A stretch of DNA of 5,747 bases from an uncultured Campylobacteraceae bacterium (GCA_913057765.1 CAJXPH010000181.1:1-5747), one strand, 5' to 3'; shown: positions 1 to 5,698, counted from the first letter of the stretch. Numbers and translations: made by a program. Notes: a model not told the origin generated them from the letters alone.

Positions 1-40
1 TCTCTGGTCTCGTGGGCTCGGAGATGTGTATAAGAGACAG
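1..40 (+). other. Untrimmed Illumina Nextera i7 adapter (left end)
   Basis: This is not genomic DNA. Bases 22-40 are the 19-base Tn5 mosaic end AGATGTGTATAAGAGACAG used in Nextera tagmentation. Bases 7-21 are the rest of the Nextera read-2 adapter, and bases 1-6 (TCTCTG) are the end of an i7 index. The same 40 bases recur in inverted orientation at 5699-5738. Genomic sequence starts at about 41. Confidence 0.97.
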
Positions 41-41
41 C

Positions 42-146
42 TTCCCAAATAGGCTAAGAATAGTTACTACCTTAAACAAACATCTATTTAAAAAAAGAAA
101 ACTTGACACATCTCATTTAAATTTTTCTAAAAAAACTATACATTAA
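42..146 (+). CDS. Possible 3' end of a truncated upstream gene
   Basis: One forward frame is open from the adapter junction for 34 codons to TAA at 144-146. The encoded stretch is basic and hydrophilic, with no cysteines and no motif I recognise. In DNA this AT-rich an open run of this length can arise by chance, so this is weak evidence for the tail of a gene cut off by the contig end. If it is coding, the promoter proposed at 103-142 lies inside its last codons. An upstream partner of the ferredoxin gene (for example a NapH-like membrane protein) would be expected here, but nothing in the tail identifies it. Confidence 0.22.
   Translation, partial: FPNRLRIVTTLNKHLFKKRKLDTSHLNFSKKTIH
103..142 (+). 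promoter_or_regulatory. Putative activator site plus -10 box for the ferredoxin gene
   Basis: The element TTGACACATCTCATTT lies at 103-118, and a -10-like TATACA lies at 137-142 after an 18-base gap. The arrangement recurs at 920-959 upstream of the cytochrome gene with 14 of 16 bases identical and exactly the same gap. The element loosely resembles an FNR/CRP-type dyad (TTGAT-N4-ATCAA): the left half matches 4 of 5 and the right half 3 of 5. Its centre would be about 40 bases upstream of the expected transcription start near 149, as for a class II activator. An alternative reading is a plain sigma-70 promoter with TTGACA as -35 and TCTAAA (126-131) as -10, 17 bases apart. Confidence 0.5.
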
Positions 147-172
147 ATAATAATCAAAAAAGAAGAGTTTCA

Positions 173-919
173 ATGGCAGAAAAATTAAAATTAGAAAGAA
201 GAGATTTTATACAAAAATCTACACTTGGTATATTAGGTCTTTTTGCAATGGGTGGTATTGTAATATCTCCACACCTAAATGCACAAGAGTTTAGACTAAG
301 ACCTCCAGGAGCACAAGATGAAAATGATTTCTTATCTCTATGTATCAAATGTGGTCAATGTGCACAAGTTTGCCCTTATCATAGTATTGAACTTGCTGAT
401 ATTACAAAAGGACATGGTGTAGGGACTCCATTTATTGATCCAATGAAAAGAGCATGCTACCTTTGCACAGCAGTTCCTTGTGTACTTGCTTGTCCAACAA
501 ATGCATTGGATCACAATACAGAAAAACCAGAAGATGTAAATATGGGAGTTGCCATATTTAAATTCTCAAATAAATGTATTGGTATAAGTACAGAAGAAGT
601 CACAAGAAAAGATATTGATAGAATTTATACACATCCTCATACAAATAAACTAGAAGAAGACATATTAAAAAAACTTGAAGATTATGAAGATGAACAATGT
701 ACAATTTGTGCAGATTTATGTCCTTATCCAAATTCTACTACAGCAATTGAAATGATTGATGATCCAGCAAATAATGGGAAACGTCCAAAAATAAATTCAT
801 CTTGTGTAGGTTGCGGAGTTTGTGCAGAACTATGTCCAACAGCAGCTATTGTAATTGAGCCAAGATTAACCTACGAAGATTATTATATAAAAGGAATTAG
901 AAATAAGAAAATCTTATAA
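173..919 (+). CDS. NapG/MauM-type periplasmic ferredoxin with four [4Fe-4S] sites
   Basis: A 248-residue polyferredoxin, likely an electron-transfer subunit on the periplasmic side of the membrane. The N-terminus has a twin-arginine signal: ERRDFIQK with the arginine pair at 9-10, a hydrophobic stretch at about 17-33 and possible cleavage after Ala37, so the protein would be exported folded with its clusters. Sixteen cysteines fit four clusters: C57/60/63/67 (CxxCxxCxxxCP), C95/98/103/107 (CxxCxxxxCxxxCP), C176/179/183 with C135 as likely fourth ligand, and C211/214/217/221 (CxxCxxCxxxCP). The start at 173 is supported by AGAAGAG at 161-167. In NapG systems this protein works with the membrane ferredoxin NapH in quinol oxidation. 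Here the next gene is a multihaem cytochrome instead, so napG proper is uncertain; NosG-like or another paralogue is equally possible. The odd feature is a charged insert of about 40 residues between C135 and C176. Confidence 0.9.
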   Translation: MAEKLKLERRDFIQKSTLGILGLFAMGGIVISPHLNAQEFRLRPPGAQDENDFLSLCIKCGQCAQVCPYHSIELADITKGHGVGTPFIDPMKRACYLCTAVPCVLACPTNALDHNTEKPEDVNMGVAIFKFSNKCIGISTEEVTRKDIDRIYTHPHTNKLEEDILKKLEDYEDEQCTICADLCPYPNSTTAIEMIDDPANNGKRPKINSSCVGCGVCAELCPTAAIVIEPRLTYEDYYIKGIRNKKIL

Positions 920-959
920 TTGACATATATCATTTTCTCATATTTACATTTGCTATATA
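920..959 (+). promoter_or_regulatory. Putative FNR/CRP-like site plus extended -10 for the cytochrome gene
   Basis: The element TTGACATATATCATTT lies at 920-935, directly after the ferredoxin stop codon. Its core TTGAC-ATAT-ATCAT matches the FNR-type dyad TTGAT-N4-ATCAA at 8 of 10 informative bases. After 18 bases comes TGCTATATA (951-959), an extended -10 of the TGnTATAAT form with one mismatch. The dyad centre at about 926.5 would lie near -40 from a start around 966, as for a class II activator. The same arrangement at 103-142 supports a shared regulator. No terminator hairpin is evident between the two genes, so readthrough from the first promoter is also likely. Confidence 0.5.
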
Positions 960-972
960 CTTCGAAAAAACT

Positions 973-978
973 AAGGAA
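973..978 (+). promoter_or_regulatory. Ribosome binding site fixing the cytochrome start at 983
   Basis: AAGGAA lies four bases before ATG 983. The longer frame from TTG 920 has no such site, and its first 21 residues precede a standard signal peptide. The ATG is therefore the start. Confidence 0.85.
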
Positions 979-982
979 ACTA

Positions 983-2146
983 ATGAAATTTTTATTATCT
1001 ATAATCTTTATTTGTTTAAATCTTTTTGCAAATGAATTTGTAAAGAGCAATACTTGTAAAGGTTGTCATCCAATAATCTATGGTGAATTTTATGAATCAT
1101 CACATAGAAAATCTTCTACTTTTGAAGATCCTATTCACAAAGCAATGTGGGATTTACATCCAGATAAGAAAAAAGAATCTTACACTTGTGCAAAATGTCA
1201 TACTCCCACAGATTTGGAATTATTAACTAAATTAAAAGAAAATAAGCCTGCATTGCCTAAAGAGAATGAAGTGCAAACTCAAGAAGCTATATCTTGTGCT
1301 TATTGCCACGGAATAAAAGATATAGAAGAACATGCAAAAATGAATGAAAATATAGTTACATTAAAAGATAAAGTATTTTATTCAGCAAACGAAAACCTTA
1401 GAAATGAAAAAAATAAAGAGTTTAAAGATGAAATAACACTTTTTGGAATGATGAAGAAAAAATCAGGTTCTCCTTTTCATAAAATAGATTACTCAAATAA
1501 AAATTTTTACACTGGAAAAATGTGTCTAGGTTGTCACTCACACTTACAAAATGATAATAACTTTGATTTATGTAGAGTTGATAGTAAAGAGGCAAAAGAA
1601 GATGAAGAAACAAATTGTATTACATGTCATATGCCAAAAGTAAAAGGAACGGCAACATCTATTAAGATTACTAAAACACATAGATTTCATGGTTTTGCAT
1701 CAGCTTCAAAAAATCAAGATTTACTAGCAAAATATATCAAAATTAAATTTAAACAGAAAAAAGAATTCTTTGAAATTTCTATTAAAAATGAAGCTAGTCA
1801 CAATCTTTTCTTACAACCATTGAGAGTTGCACAATTAAAAGTAAATGTATTAAGAGGTAAGAAAACTATAAATCAAGAGACAAAATCATTTGTAAGAATC
1901 ATTGGGAAGGATGGAAAAGCTACAATGCCTTGGCTTGCTAATAGTGAAATTAAGAATAATATGATTAAGGCAAATGAAAGAAGAGTTATTAAATATGATT
2001 TCAAACTTCAAGAAAATGACAAAGTAGAAGTTGTATTTGGATATTACAAAGTTAATCCAAAAGTAGTAAAAAAACTTAAACTTGAAAACAATAAAGAAGC
2101 AACTGAATTTAATATCTTAAAAAGTGAATTCTTTCACTCAAAATAA
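983..2146 (+). CDS. Secreted pentahaem cytochrome c (C554-like multihaem family)
   Basis: A 387-residue periplasmic electron carrier or reductase. Residues 1-16 form a Sec signal peptide (KFLL..FICLNLFA, likely cut before Asn17); Cys11 lacks a small residue before it, so a lipoprotein is unlikely. Five CxxCH haem sites follow, starting at C25, C69, C105, C181 and C212. The pattern CxxCHxxIYxEFxxSxH ... CxxCHxP ... CxxCHxI is typical of cytochrome c554-like multihaem proteins. Other candidate haem ligands are H41, H233 and H236 (the latter two in THRFHGF). An extra, non-haem Cys197 sits between haems 4 and 5. From about residue 245 on there is no haem motif, and the region appears beta-rich, with ASH at 271-273 followed by PLR at 279-281. 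It lies 63 bases after the ferredoxin gene in the same direction, so it is probably its redox partner. The substrate cannot be read from the sequence; a pure electron-transfer role is equally possible. Confidence 0.9.
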   Translation: MKFLLSIIFICLNLFANEFVKSNTCKGCHPIIYGEFYESSHRKSSTFEDPIHKAMWDLHPDKKKESYTCAKCHTPTDLELLTKLKENKPALPKENEVQTQEAISCAYCHGIKDIEEHAKMNENIVTLKDKVFYSANENLRNEKNKEFKDEITLFGMMKKKSGSPFHKIDYSNKNFYTGKMCLGCHSHLQNDNNFDLCRVDSKEAKEDEETNCITCHMPKVKGTATSIKITKTHRFHGFASASKNQDLLAKYIKIKFKQKKEFFEISIKNEASHNLFLQPLRVAQLKVNVLRGKKTINQETKSFVRIIGKDGKATMPWLANSEIKNNMIKANERRVIKYDFKLQENDKVEVVFGYYKVNPKVVKKLKLENNKEATEFNILKSEFFHSK

Positions 2147-2174
2147 AAAAGAGTAATACTTAAAAGTATTACTC
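2145..2174 (-). terminator. Intrinsic terminator of the AraC-type gene
   Basis: A perfect 10-bp stem, GAGTAATACT (2151-2160) and AGTATTACTC (2165-2174), with a TAAA loop. Read on the minus strand it is followed by six T (2150-2145), the classic intrinsic form. The regulator's stop codon (2171-2169) lies inside the first arm. For the convergent cytochrome gene the hairpin has no T-run after it, so it is at best a weak terminator in that direction. Confidence 0.8.
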
Positions 2175-3014
2175 AACTGGGACATGAATCAGAGTTTTTA
2201 AATTCTCTGGTTTTGTTCGTCGTGGATCTCTATTTAAATACTCTTCAAAAAATGGTTGATTTCTTAAAGATATTTCATCTTCAATTATCCAATTAGTAAT
2301 CATTTCATATGATTTAGTTAAATTTTCGTAAGGTCCTATATGCAAAAATTGAGCATATTTTCCACCTTTTATAATATTCGAGACAATCTCACCTTCTGGT
2401 TTTACACTTTTATCATCCCAAGTGATACAAATATCATATCTAATTTGATCTTCTTGTGTAATTTTAGGATCATCATGAGCTATACCAAAACACCTAGCTT
2501 CTTTTCCCATAAGATTTTTTTTGTATTTTATTTTTTGAGAATAAGCAAATTTCATTAAAGTTTCAGCTGTTTTTGGAGCAACTTCAGAATAAGTACCAGT
2601 TCCTCTTACACTTAAAATTTCAATATCATCAATTTGTATAAATTTAGGTTTTAACATCTCATTTCCTTTTCTTTCTTTTATTTTTTTTGAAAACTCCTTT
2701 GGAGTTAAACCAAAATGTTTTTTAAAAGCTTTTGTAAAAGAAGCATTTGTTTCATAACCACTATCCATTGCTATATCCGTAATTTTTTTATTTGATTTAA
2801 ATTTCTTACTGGAAGTTTGAAGTCTAACTCTTCTGACATATCCAGATAAACTCTCACCAATAATTGATTTAAAAACTCTATGAAAATGGAATTTTGAAAA
2901 TCCTGCAACAATTGATAATTCATCAAGTGTTAAATCTTCATTACAATTTTGTTCAATAAAAAAAACTATTTTGTAAACGCTTTGAATATATTCATCTTTT
3001 GTGGTACTTTTCAT
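2169..3014 (-). CDS. AraC-family regulator with C-terminal GyrI-like ligand-binding domain
   Basis: A 281-residue cytoplasmic transcription factor. The N-terminal AraC-type DNA-binding domain (about 8-112) has two helix-turn-helix units: LTLDELSIVAGFSKFHFHRV at 28-47, and 77-101 with the family pattern KITDIAMDSGY...FTKAFKKHFG. A GyrI-like (SoxS/Rob C-terminal-like) effector domain follows at about 121-281, with its typical ending YLNRDPRRTKPENLKTLIHV (259-278). Regulators of this layout (helix-turn-helix first, GyrI second) usually sense small, often toxic or amphiphilic compounds and often control efflux or their own gene; the ligand is unknown here. AGAGG lies four bases before the ATG. 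The gene faces the cytochrome gene tail to tail and is divergent from sfsA. No efflux pump is in the window, so the target may lie elsewhere or be the gene itself. Confidence 0.93.
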   Translation of the reverse strand: MKSTTKDEYIQSVYKIVFFIEQNCNEDLTLDELSIVAGFSKFHFHRVFKSIIGESLSGYVRRVRLQTSSKKFKSNKKITDIAMDSGYETNASFTKAFKKHFGLTPKEFSKKIKERKGNEMLKPKFIQIDDIEILSVRGTGTYSEVAPKTAETLMKFAYSQKIKYKKNLMGKEARCFGIAHDDPKITQEDQIRYDICITWDDKSVKPEGEIVSNIIKGGKYAQFLHIGPYENLTKSYEMITNWIIEDEISLRNQPFFEEYLNRDPRRTKPENLKTLIHVPVE

Positions 3015-3035
3015 ATAACCTCTTTTGCTTTTAAA

Positions 3036-3041
3036 ATTATA
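3036..3041 (-). promoter_or_regulatory. -10 box of the AraC-type gene
   Basis: A perfect TATAAT on the minus strand, 21 bases before the start codon, in the 124-base gap shared with divergent sfsA. There is no convincing -35 box, as is common in Campylobacterota. The sfsA promoter in the same gap is less clear; TATTAT at 3107-3112 is the best candidate. Confidence 0.5.
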
Positions 3042-3138
3042 GAGAATTAGAAAAATTAAAACTACTCCATACTTGCTAATTTTAGATATTTAAAAGTTAA
3101 GCATAGTATTATACAAAAACAAAAAATAAAGGCACTAA

Positions 3139-3834
3139 ATGAAATTTCAAAAATTAATTAGTGGAAGATTAGTAAAAAGATATAAAAGATTTTTAGCAGA
3201 TATTATTTTAGAAGATGGTCAAGAAATTACAGCGCATGTTCCAAACAGTGGTGCTATGACTTCATGTATAGAGGGAAATTGCCCTGTTTGGGTCACTTTT
3301 CATGATAATCCAAAAAGAAAACTAAAATATACTCTAGAACTAACAAAAATGGGGGAAAACTTGATTTGTACTAATACCGGAGTTGCAAATAAGCTAGGTA
3401 TTGAAGCAATAGAAAATGGCACAATAACAGAACTACAAGGATATACATCTTTAAAACCTGAACAAAAATATGGACAAAATAGTAGGATTGATATATTATT
3501 AGAAAATGAAAATGAAAAATGTTACGTAGAGATAAAAAGTGTAAGTCTAAAAATAGGTGATAAACTTGCCTTTCCTGACTCAGTTACAAGTAGAGGAACA
3601 AAACATCTAAATGAACTAAAAGTAATGGTAGAAGAAGGGCATAGAGCAGTAATGTTATATGTAATTCAAAGAACTGATAAAATATCTTTTAGGTTAGCAA
3701 ATGAAATAGATGAAAAGTATTATGAAACATTTAAAGAAGTAACAGCTCTTGGTGTTGAAGTTCTAGTATATCAATCAGATATAAATTATGATGAAATTAA
3801 TATCAAATCAAAAGTAAAGTGGGAATTAACTTAA
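3139..3834 (+). CDS. sfsA: SfsA family protein (sugar fermentation stimulation protein)
   Basis: 231 residues, the usual length (E. coli SfsA is about 234). The conserved signature blocks are present: GRLVKRYKRFLAD (9-21), HVPNSGAM (33-40), SRID (115-118), VEIKSV (130-135) and FPDSVTSRGTKHLNEL (145-160). The N-terminal part is the OB-fold-like DNA-binding region. D118, E131 and K133 form a PD-(D/E)XK-like nuclease core in this family. The protein was named for effects on maltose metabolism in E. coli; its real role is poorly defined, with nucleic-acid binding the best-supported property. AAAGG at 3128-3132 lies six bases before the ATG. It is divergent from the AraC-type gene, and its last nine bases overlap the convergent zinc-ribbon gene. 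The gene is complete, with no broken motif. Confidence 0.95.
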   Translation: MKFQKLISGRLVKRYKRFLADIILEDGQEITAHVPNSGAMTSCIEGNCPVWVTFHDNPKRKLKYTLELTKMGENLICTNTGVANKLGIEAIENGTITELQGYTSLKPEQKYGQNSRIDILLENENEKCYVEIKSVSLKIGDKLAFPDSVTSRGTKHLNELKVMVEEGHRAVMLYVIQRTDKISFRLANEIDEKYYETFKEVTALGVEVLVYQSDINYDEINIKSKVKWELT

Positions 3835-3844
3835 TTCCACTTTA
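3815..3844. terminator. Bidirectional terminator in overlapping 3' ends
   Basis: Imperfect palindrome: TAAAGTGG (3815-3822), bulged G3823, AATT (3824-3827), loop AACTT, AATT (3833-3836), CCACTTTA (3837-3844). Both stop codons (3832-3834 on +, 3828-3826 on -) lie at the loop. The flanks are only moderately T-rich in each direction, so efficiency is uncertain. Confidence 0.6.
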
Positions 3845-4113
3845 CAATTTTGACACTCTTTTCTAAACCACCCACGTCCTGGAAACTTTCTACAATTTGG
3901 ACATTTCCACATAAATATAGTAAATCCCATATAAATAACAAATCCAGCAATTCCTGCTCTAAACCAAAAATCTTGGTCTTGCCCAAATACTTCTGTTCTG
4001 TCTTTTATAATCATAACAATACTTGGTGTTAAAAGTAAAAAAAAGATTCCTGCAGCTATTTTTGCATTAATAATAACTTTTGCAAATTCTTCTTTTATAT
4101 TTTTATTACTCAT
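3826..4113 (-). CDS. Small membrane protein with C-terminal zinc ribbon
   Basis: A 95-residue protein that I do not recognise as a named family. It has two predicted membrane helices at about 16-36 and 50-69, joined by a charged loop (KDRTEVFGQDQDF). A short C-terminal domain follows, with C71-PN-C74 and C87-QN-C90 twelve residues apart, a four-cysteine zinc ribbon or rubredoxin-like knuckle. The even helix number places both ends on one side, most likely the cytoplasm given the charged N-terminus. AAGGA lies five bases before the ATG, and a strong extended -10 lies upstream. The gene overlaps the end of sfsA by nine bases, tail to tail. The clear translation signals and the intact cysteine pairs argue that it is real; function is unknown. 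Confidence 0.82.
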   Translation of the reverse strand: MSNKNIKEEFAKVIINAKIAAGIFFLLLTPSIVMIIKDRTEVFGQDQDFWFRAGIAGFVIYMGFTIFMWKCPNCRKFPGRGWFRKECQNCKVELS

Positions 4114-4146
4114 TTAAATCCTTAAAATAATTGATAATTTTCAGAG

Positions 4147-4155
4147 ATTATACCA
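4147..4155 (-). promoter_or_regulatory. Extended -10 promoter of the zinc-ribbon gene
   Basis: The minus strand reads TGGTATAAT, a perfect match to the extended -10 form TGnTATAAT, 33 bases before the start codon. It lies in the 171-base gap shared with the divergent gene at 4285. Confidence 0.6.
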
Positions 4156-4250
4156 ACTAACTGTAGCAATAAGAATGCAATTTATAAAAAATTTGTAAAT
4201 TCATAAAATTTTTAACTTATTTTATTAAAACAGGTCTAAGTTTTATAAGA

Positions 4251-4256
4251 TATAAT
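4251..4256 (+). promoter_or_regulatory. -10 box of the DUF2892-like gene
   Basis: A perfect TATAAT 28 bases before ATG 4285, preceded by the T-rich TTTTATAAGA typical of Campylobacterota promoters. No -35 box is evident. A good Shine-Dalgarno, AAGGAA, follows at 4271-4276. Confidence 0.55.
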
Positions 4257-4284
4257 TATAAAAAATTATAAAGGAAACTTATAA

Positions 4285-4500
4285 ATGAATATTTTTGATA
4301 AGATTAGAAGTTTTTGTAGACCATTTAGAATTGTTTTAGGAATAGTTCTAATTGCCATTGGTTTTTACATAGGAAATGCATGGTTCTATTTAGGTGTTTT
4401 ACCATTACTTGCAGGATTAGCTGATTTTTGTCCAGTTTGTATTATTAGTAAAAAATGCACACCTAGAAATTTAAAAAATAGTGAATCAAATAAAGTATAA
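4285..4500 (+). CDS. Small inner-membrane protein, DUF2892-like
   Basis: 71 residues. A short amphipathic N-terminus is followed by two close hydrophobic segments (about 15-29 and 32-47) linked by GN, then ADFCPVC and a basic, polar tail. The hairpin with FCP just after the second helix is the usual pattern of DUF2892 (YgaP-type transmembrane) proteins, which occur alone or fused to rhodanese domains. Cysteines are at 11, 49, 52 and 58; the CPVC pair and C58 lie at the membrane face and could bind a metal or carry sulfur, which is inference only. AAGGAA lies eight bases before the ATG. The gene is divergent from the zinc-ribbon gene and ends one base before the convergent sugar dehydrogenase gene. 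Confidence 0.82.
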   Translation: MNIFDKIRSFCRPFRIVLGIVLIAIGFYIGNAWFYLGVLPLLAGLADFCPVCIISKKCTPRNLKNSESNKV

Positions 4501-4516
4501 TTTAATTTGTATCACT
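4473..4516 (-). terminator. Probable terminator of the sugar dehydrogenase gene
   Basis: An imperfect inverted repeat: AGTGA (4480-4484) with TCACT (4512-4516), a 2x2 mismatch, then CAAAT (4487-4491) with ATTTG (4505-4509). On the minus strand it is followed by a T-run (4478-4473). The stem is AT-rich and weak. Confidence 0.4.
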
Positions 4517-5623
4517 AGGTGAAAGCTTATATATATTTCCACTATCAGTTGAAATAATTAAATTGCCCTTTGGAGATTGAATGACATTTCTTATTCTCTC
4601 TCCTAATTCTTCAAGAAGTCTTTCTTCTTTTATTTCTTTACCATTATTATTAAAAACTACCCGATTTAGATGTCTTAATTTTAATGCTCCCGAAAATATA
4701 TTACCTTTCCATTTAGGAAAACTATTACCTCTATATACTATTAAAGAACTTGGAGCAATAGAAGGTATATATACTTTTTTTGGTTGTTGCATACCTTCTT
4801 TATATGTACTCTCTCCTACATTAAATGGTGACCAATATTCTTTTCCATGAGAAATAGTGGGCCAGCCATAATTCAACCCTTTTTCTATTTGATTAATCTC
4901 ATCTCCACCTCTTGGACCATGTTCAATACTCCATAGTTTTTTAGTCTTCATATCATAAAAAAGCCCTTGAGGATTTCTATGTCCATAACTATAAATTTCT
5001 GCTAATTTTCTTTTTTTATTTACAAAAGGATTGTCTTTAGGAATTGTTCCATCAAGATTCAACTTTATAATAGAACCAGCATGAGTAGATAAATCTTGCG
5101 CATTTTTTCTAATTCCTCTATCACCAATAGAAAAGAAAATATGTCCATCTTCATCAAAAGTAATTCTACTTCCAAAATGTCTTGAAGTTTTTGTAGCTGA
5201 TTTTGAAACTAATAAATCTTCCCAATCGATCAAACTATTTTTTTCTAATTTAGCTTTAGCTAAAGTTGTTACACCCTCACCTTTTATCTCTTTTACATAT
5301 GTAAAGTATAAAAGAGAATCATTTCTAAAAGAAGGAGAAGATTGAACATCTAAAAGTCCACCTTGCCCATCATATAAAATATTTGGAGTATTGGTTATAT
5401 TTTCTAGTTCTTTAGTTTCTATATTTAAAACTAAAATCTTTCCACTTTTTTGACTTATTAATATTTCATTCTCAGAAATAAAAGTCATTCCCCAAGGAAT
5501 ATCCAAATTAGAAATAAGTTTTTCGACTTGAATATCCATATCTTCACTAGAAAACTTTAATACTATTTGTGAGAATAATAATACAGGGGATATAAATAAA
5601 ATAAATATAAAATACTTAAACAC
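4502..5623 (-). CDS. Secreted PQQ-dependent sugar dehydrogenase (YliI / soluble glucose dehydrogenase family)
   Basis: A 373-residue periplasmic six-bladed beta-propeller that would oxidise aldose sugars to lactones with PQQ and calcium. It has a Sec signal peptide at 1-18 (KYFIFILFISPVLLFS, cut near Gln19). Conserved blocks: LDIPWGM (40-46), GQGGLLDV (86-93), RHFGSR (148-153), SIGDRG (165-170), YGHRNPQG (213-220), EHGPRGGDEIN (234-244), GLNYGWP (249-255) and GALKLRHLN (312-320). By comparison with soluble glucose dehydrogenase, H149, D168 and R216 correspond to the catalytic His, Asp and Arg, so the enzyme appears intact. It starts at GTG, supported by TAGGAG six bases upstream. No PQQ synthesis gene is in the window, so the cofactor may come from elsewhere in the genome or from outside. 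Electrons would go to a periplasmic acceptor; use of the cytochrome at 983 is possible but unsupported. Confidence 0.93.
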   Translation of the reverse strand: MFKYFIFILFISPVLLFSQIVLKFSSEDMDIQVEKLISNLDIPWGMTFISENEILISQKSGKILVLNIETKELENITNTPNILYDGQGGLLDVQSSPSFRNDSLLYFTYVKEIKGEGVTTLAKAKLEKNSLIDWEDLLVSKSATKTSRHFGSRITFDEDGHIFFSIGDRGIRKNAQDLSTHAGSIIKLNLDGTIPKDNPFVNKKRKLAEIYSYGHRNPQGLFYDMKTKKLWSIEHGPRGGDEINQIEKGLNYGWPTISHGKEYWSPFNVGESTYKEGMQQPKKVYIPSIAPSSLIVYRGNSFPKWKGNIFSGALKLRHLNRVVFNNNGKEIKEERLLEELGERIRNVIQSPKGNLIISTDSGNIYKLSPSDTN

Positions 5624-5629
5624 TATAAA

Positions 5630-5635
5630 CTCCTA
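5630..5635 (-). promoter_or_regulatory. Ribosome binding site fixing the GTG start
   Basis: The minus strand reads TAGGAG, then six bases, then GTG at 5623. It is the strongest Shine-Dalgarno in the window, and no upstream ATG is in frame, so the GTG start is credible. Confidence 0.85.
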
Positions 5636-5642
5636 TTTATTT

Positions 5643-5698
5643 TTATATTTTAACACCCTTCTTTCGTCCATAATCTGTTTTTTTATCATATTCTTTAC
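5643..5698 (-). CDS. Possible C-terminal fragment of a truncated gene
   Basis: On the minus strand a frame is open from the adapter junction to TAA at 5645-5643, giving about 17 residues ending DYGRKKGVKI. It would end 19 bases before the sugar dehydrogenase start, as in an operon. A second frame is also open and ends at TAG within the TAGGAG site. The piece is too short to tell which frame is real, or to identify a family. Confidence 0.25.

Noticed and set aside
173..919. Naming the ferredoxin napG outright
   Set aside because: The usual nap neighbours are absent and paralogues (NosG, MauM-like) share the same cysteine layout, so a symbol would overstate the evidence.
920..982. N-terminal extension of the cytochrome from TTG 920
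   Set aside because: There is no ribosome binding site for it, it would put 21 residues ahead of a standard signal peptide, and ATG 983 has AAGGAA at proper spacing. The stretch is better explained as a promoter region.
993..1030. Lipoprotein signal in the cytochrome because of Cys11
   Set aside because: The residue before Cys11 is Ile, not Gly, Ala or Ser, and a good signal peptidase I site follows at Ala16.
4131..4144. TTGATAATTTTCAG as an FNR-type site
   Set aside because: Only the left half matches, and it lies between the -10 box and the start of the minus-strand gene, an unlikely place for an activator.
4581..4850. Open frame of 89 codons on the plus strand inside the sugar dehydrogenase gene
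   Set aside because: It lies opposite a well-conserved protein, has no ribosome binding site or recognisable domain, and is a shadow frame. The same holds for the other short frames at 154-348, 1422-1613, 2340-2558 and 3850-4032.
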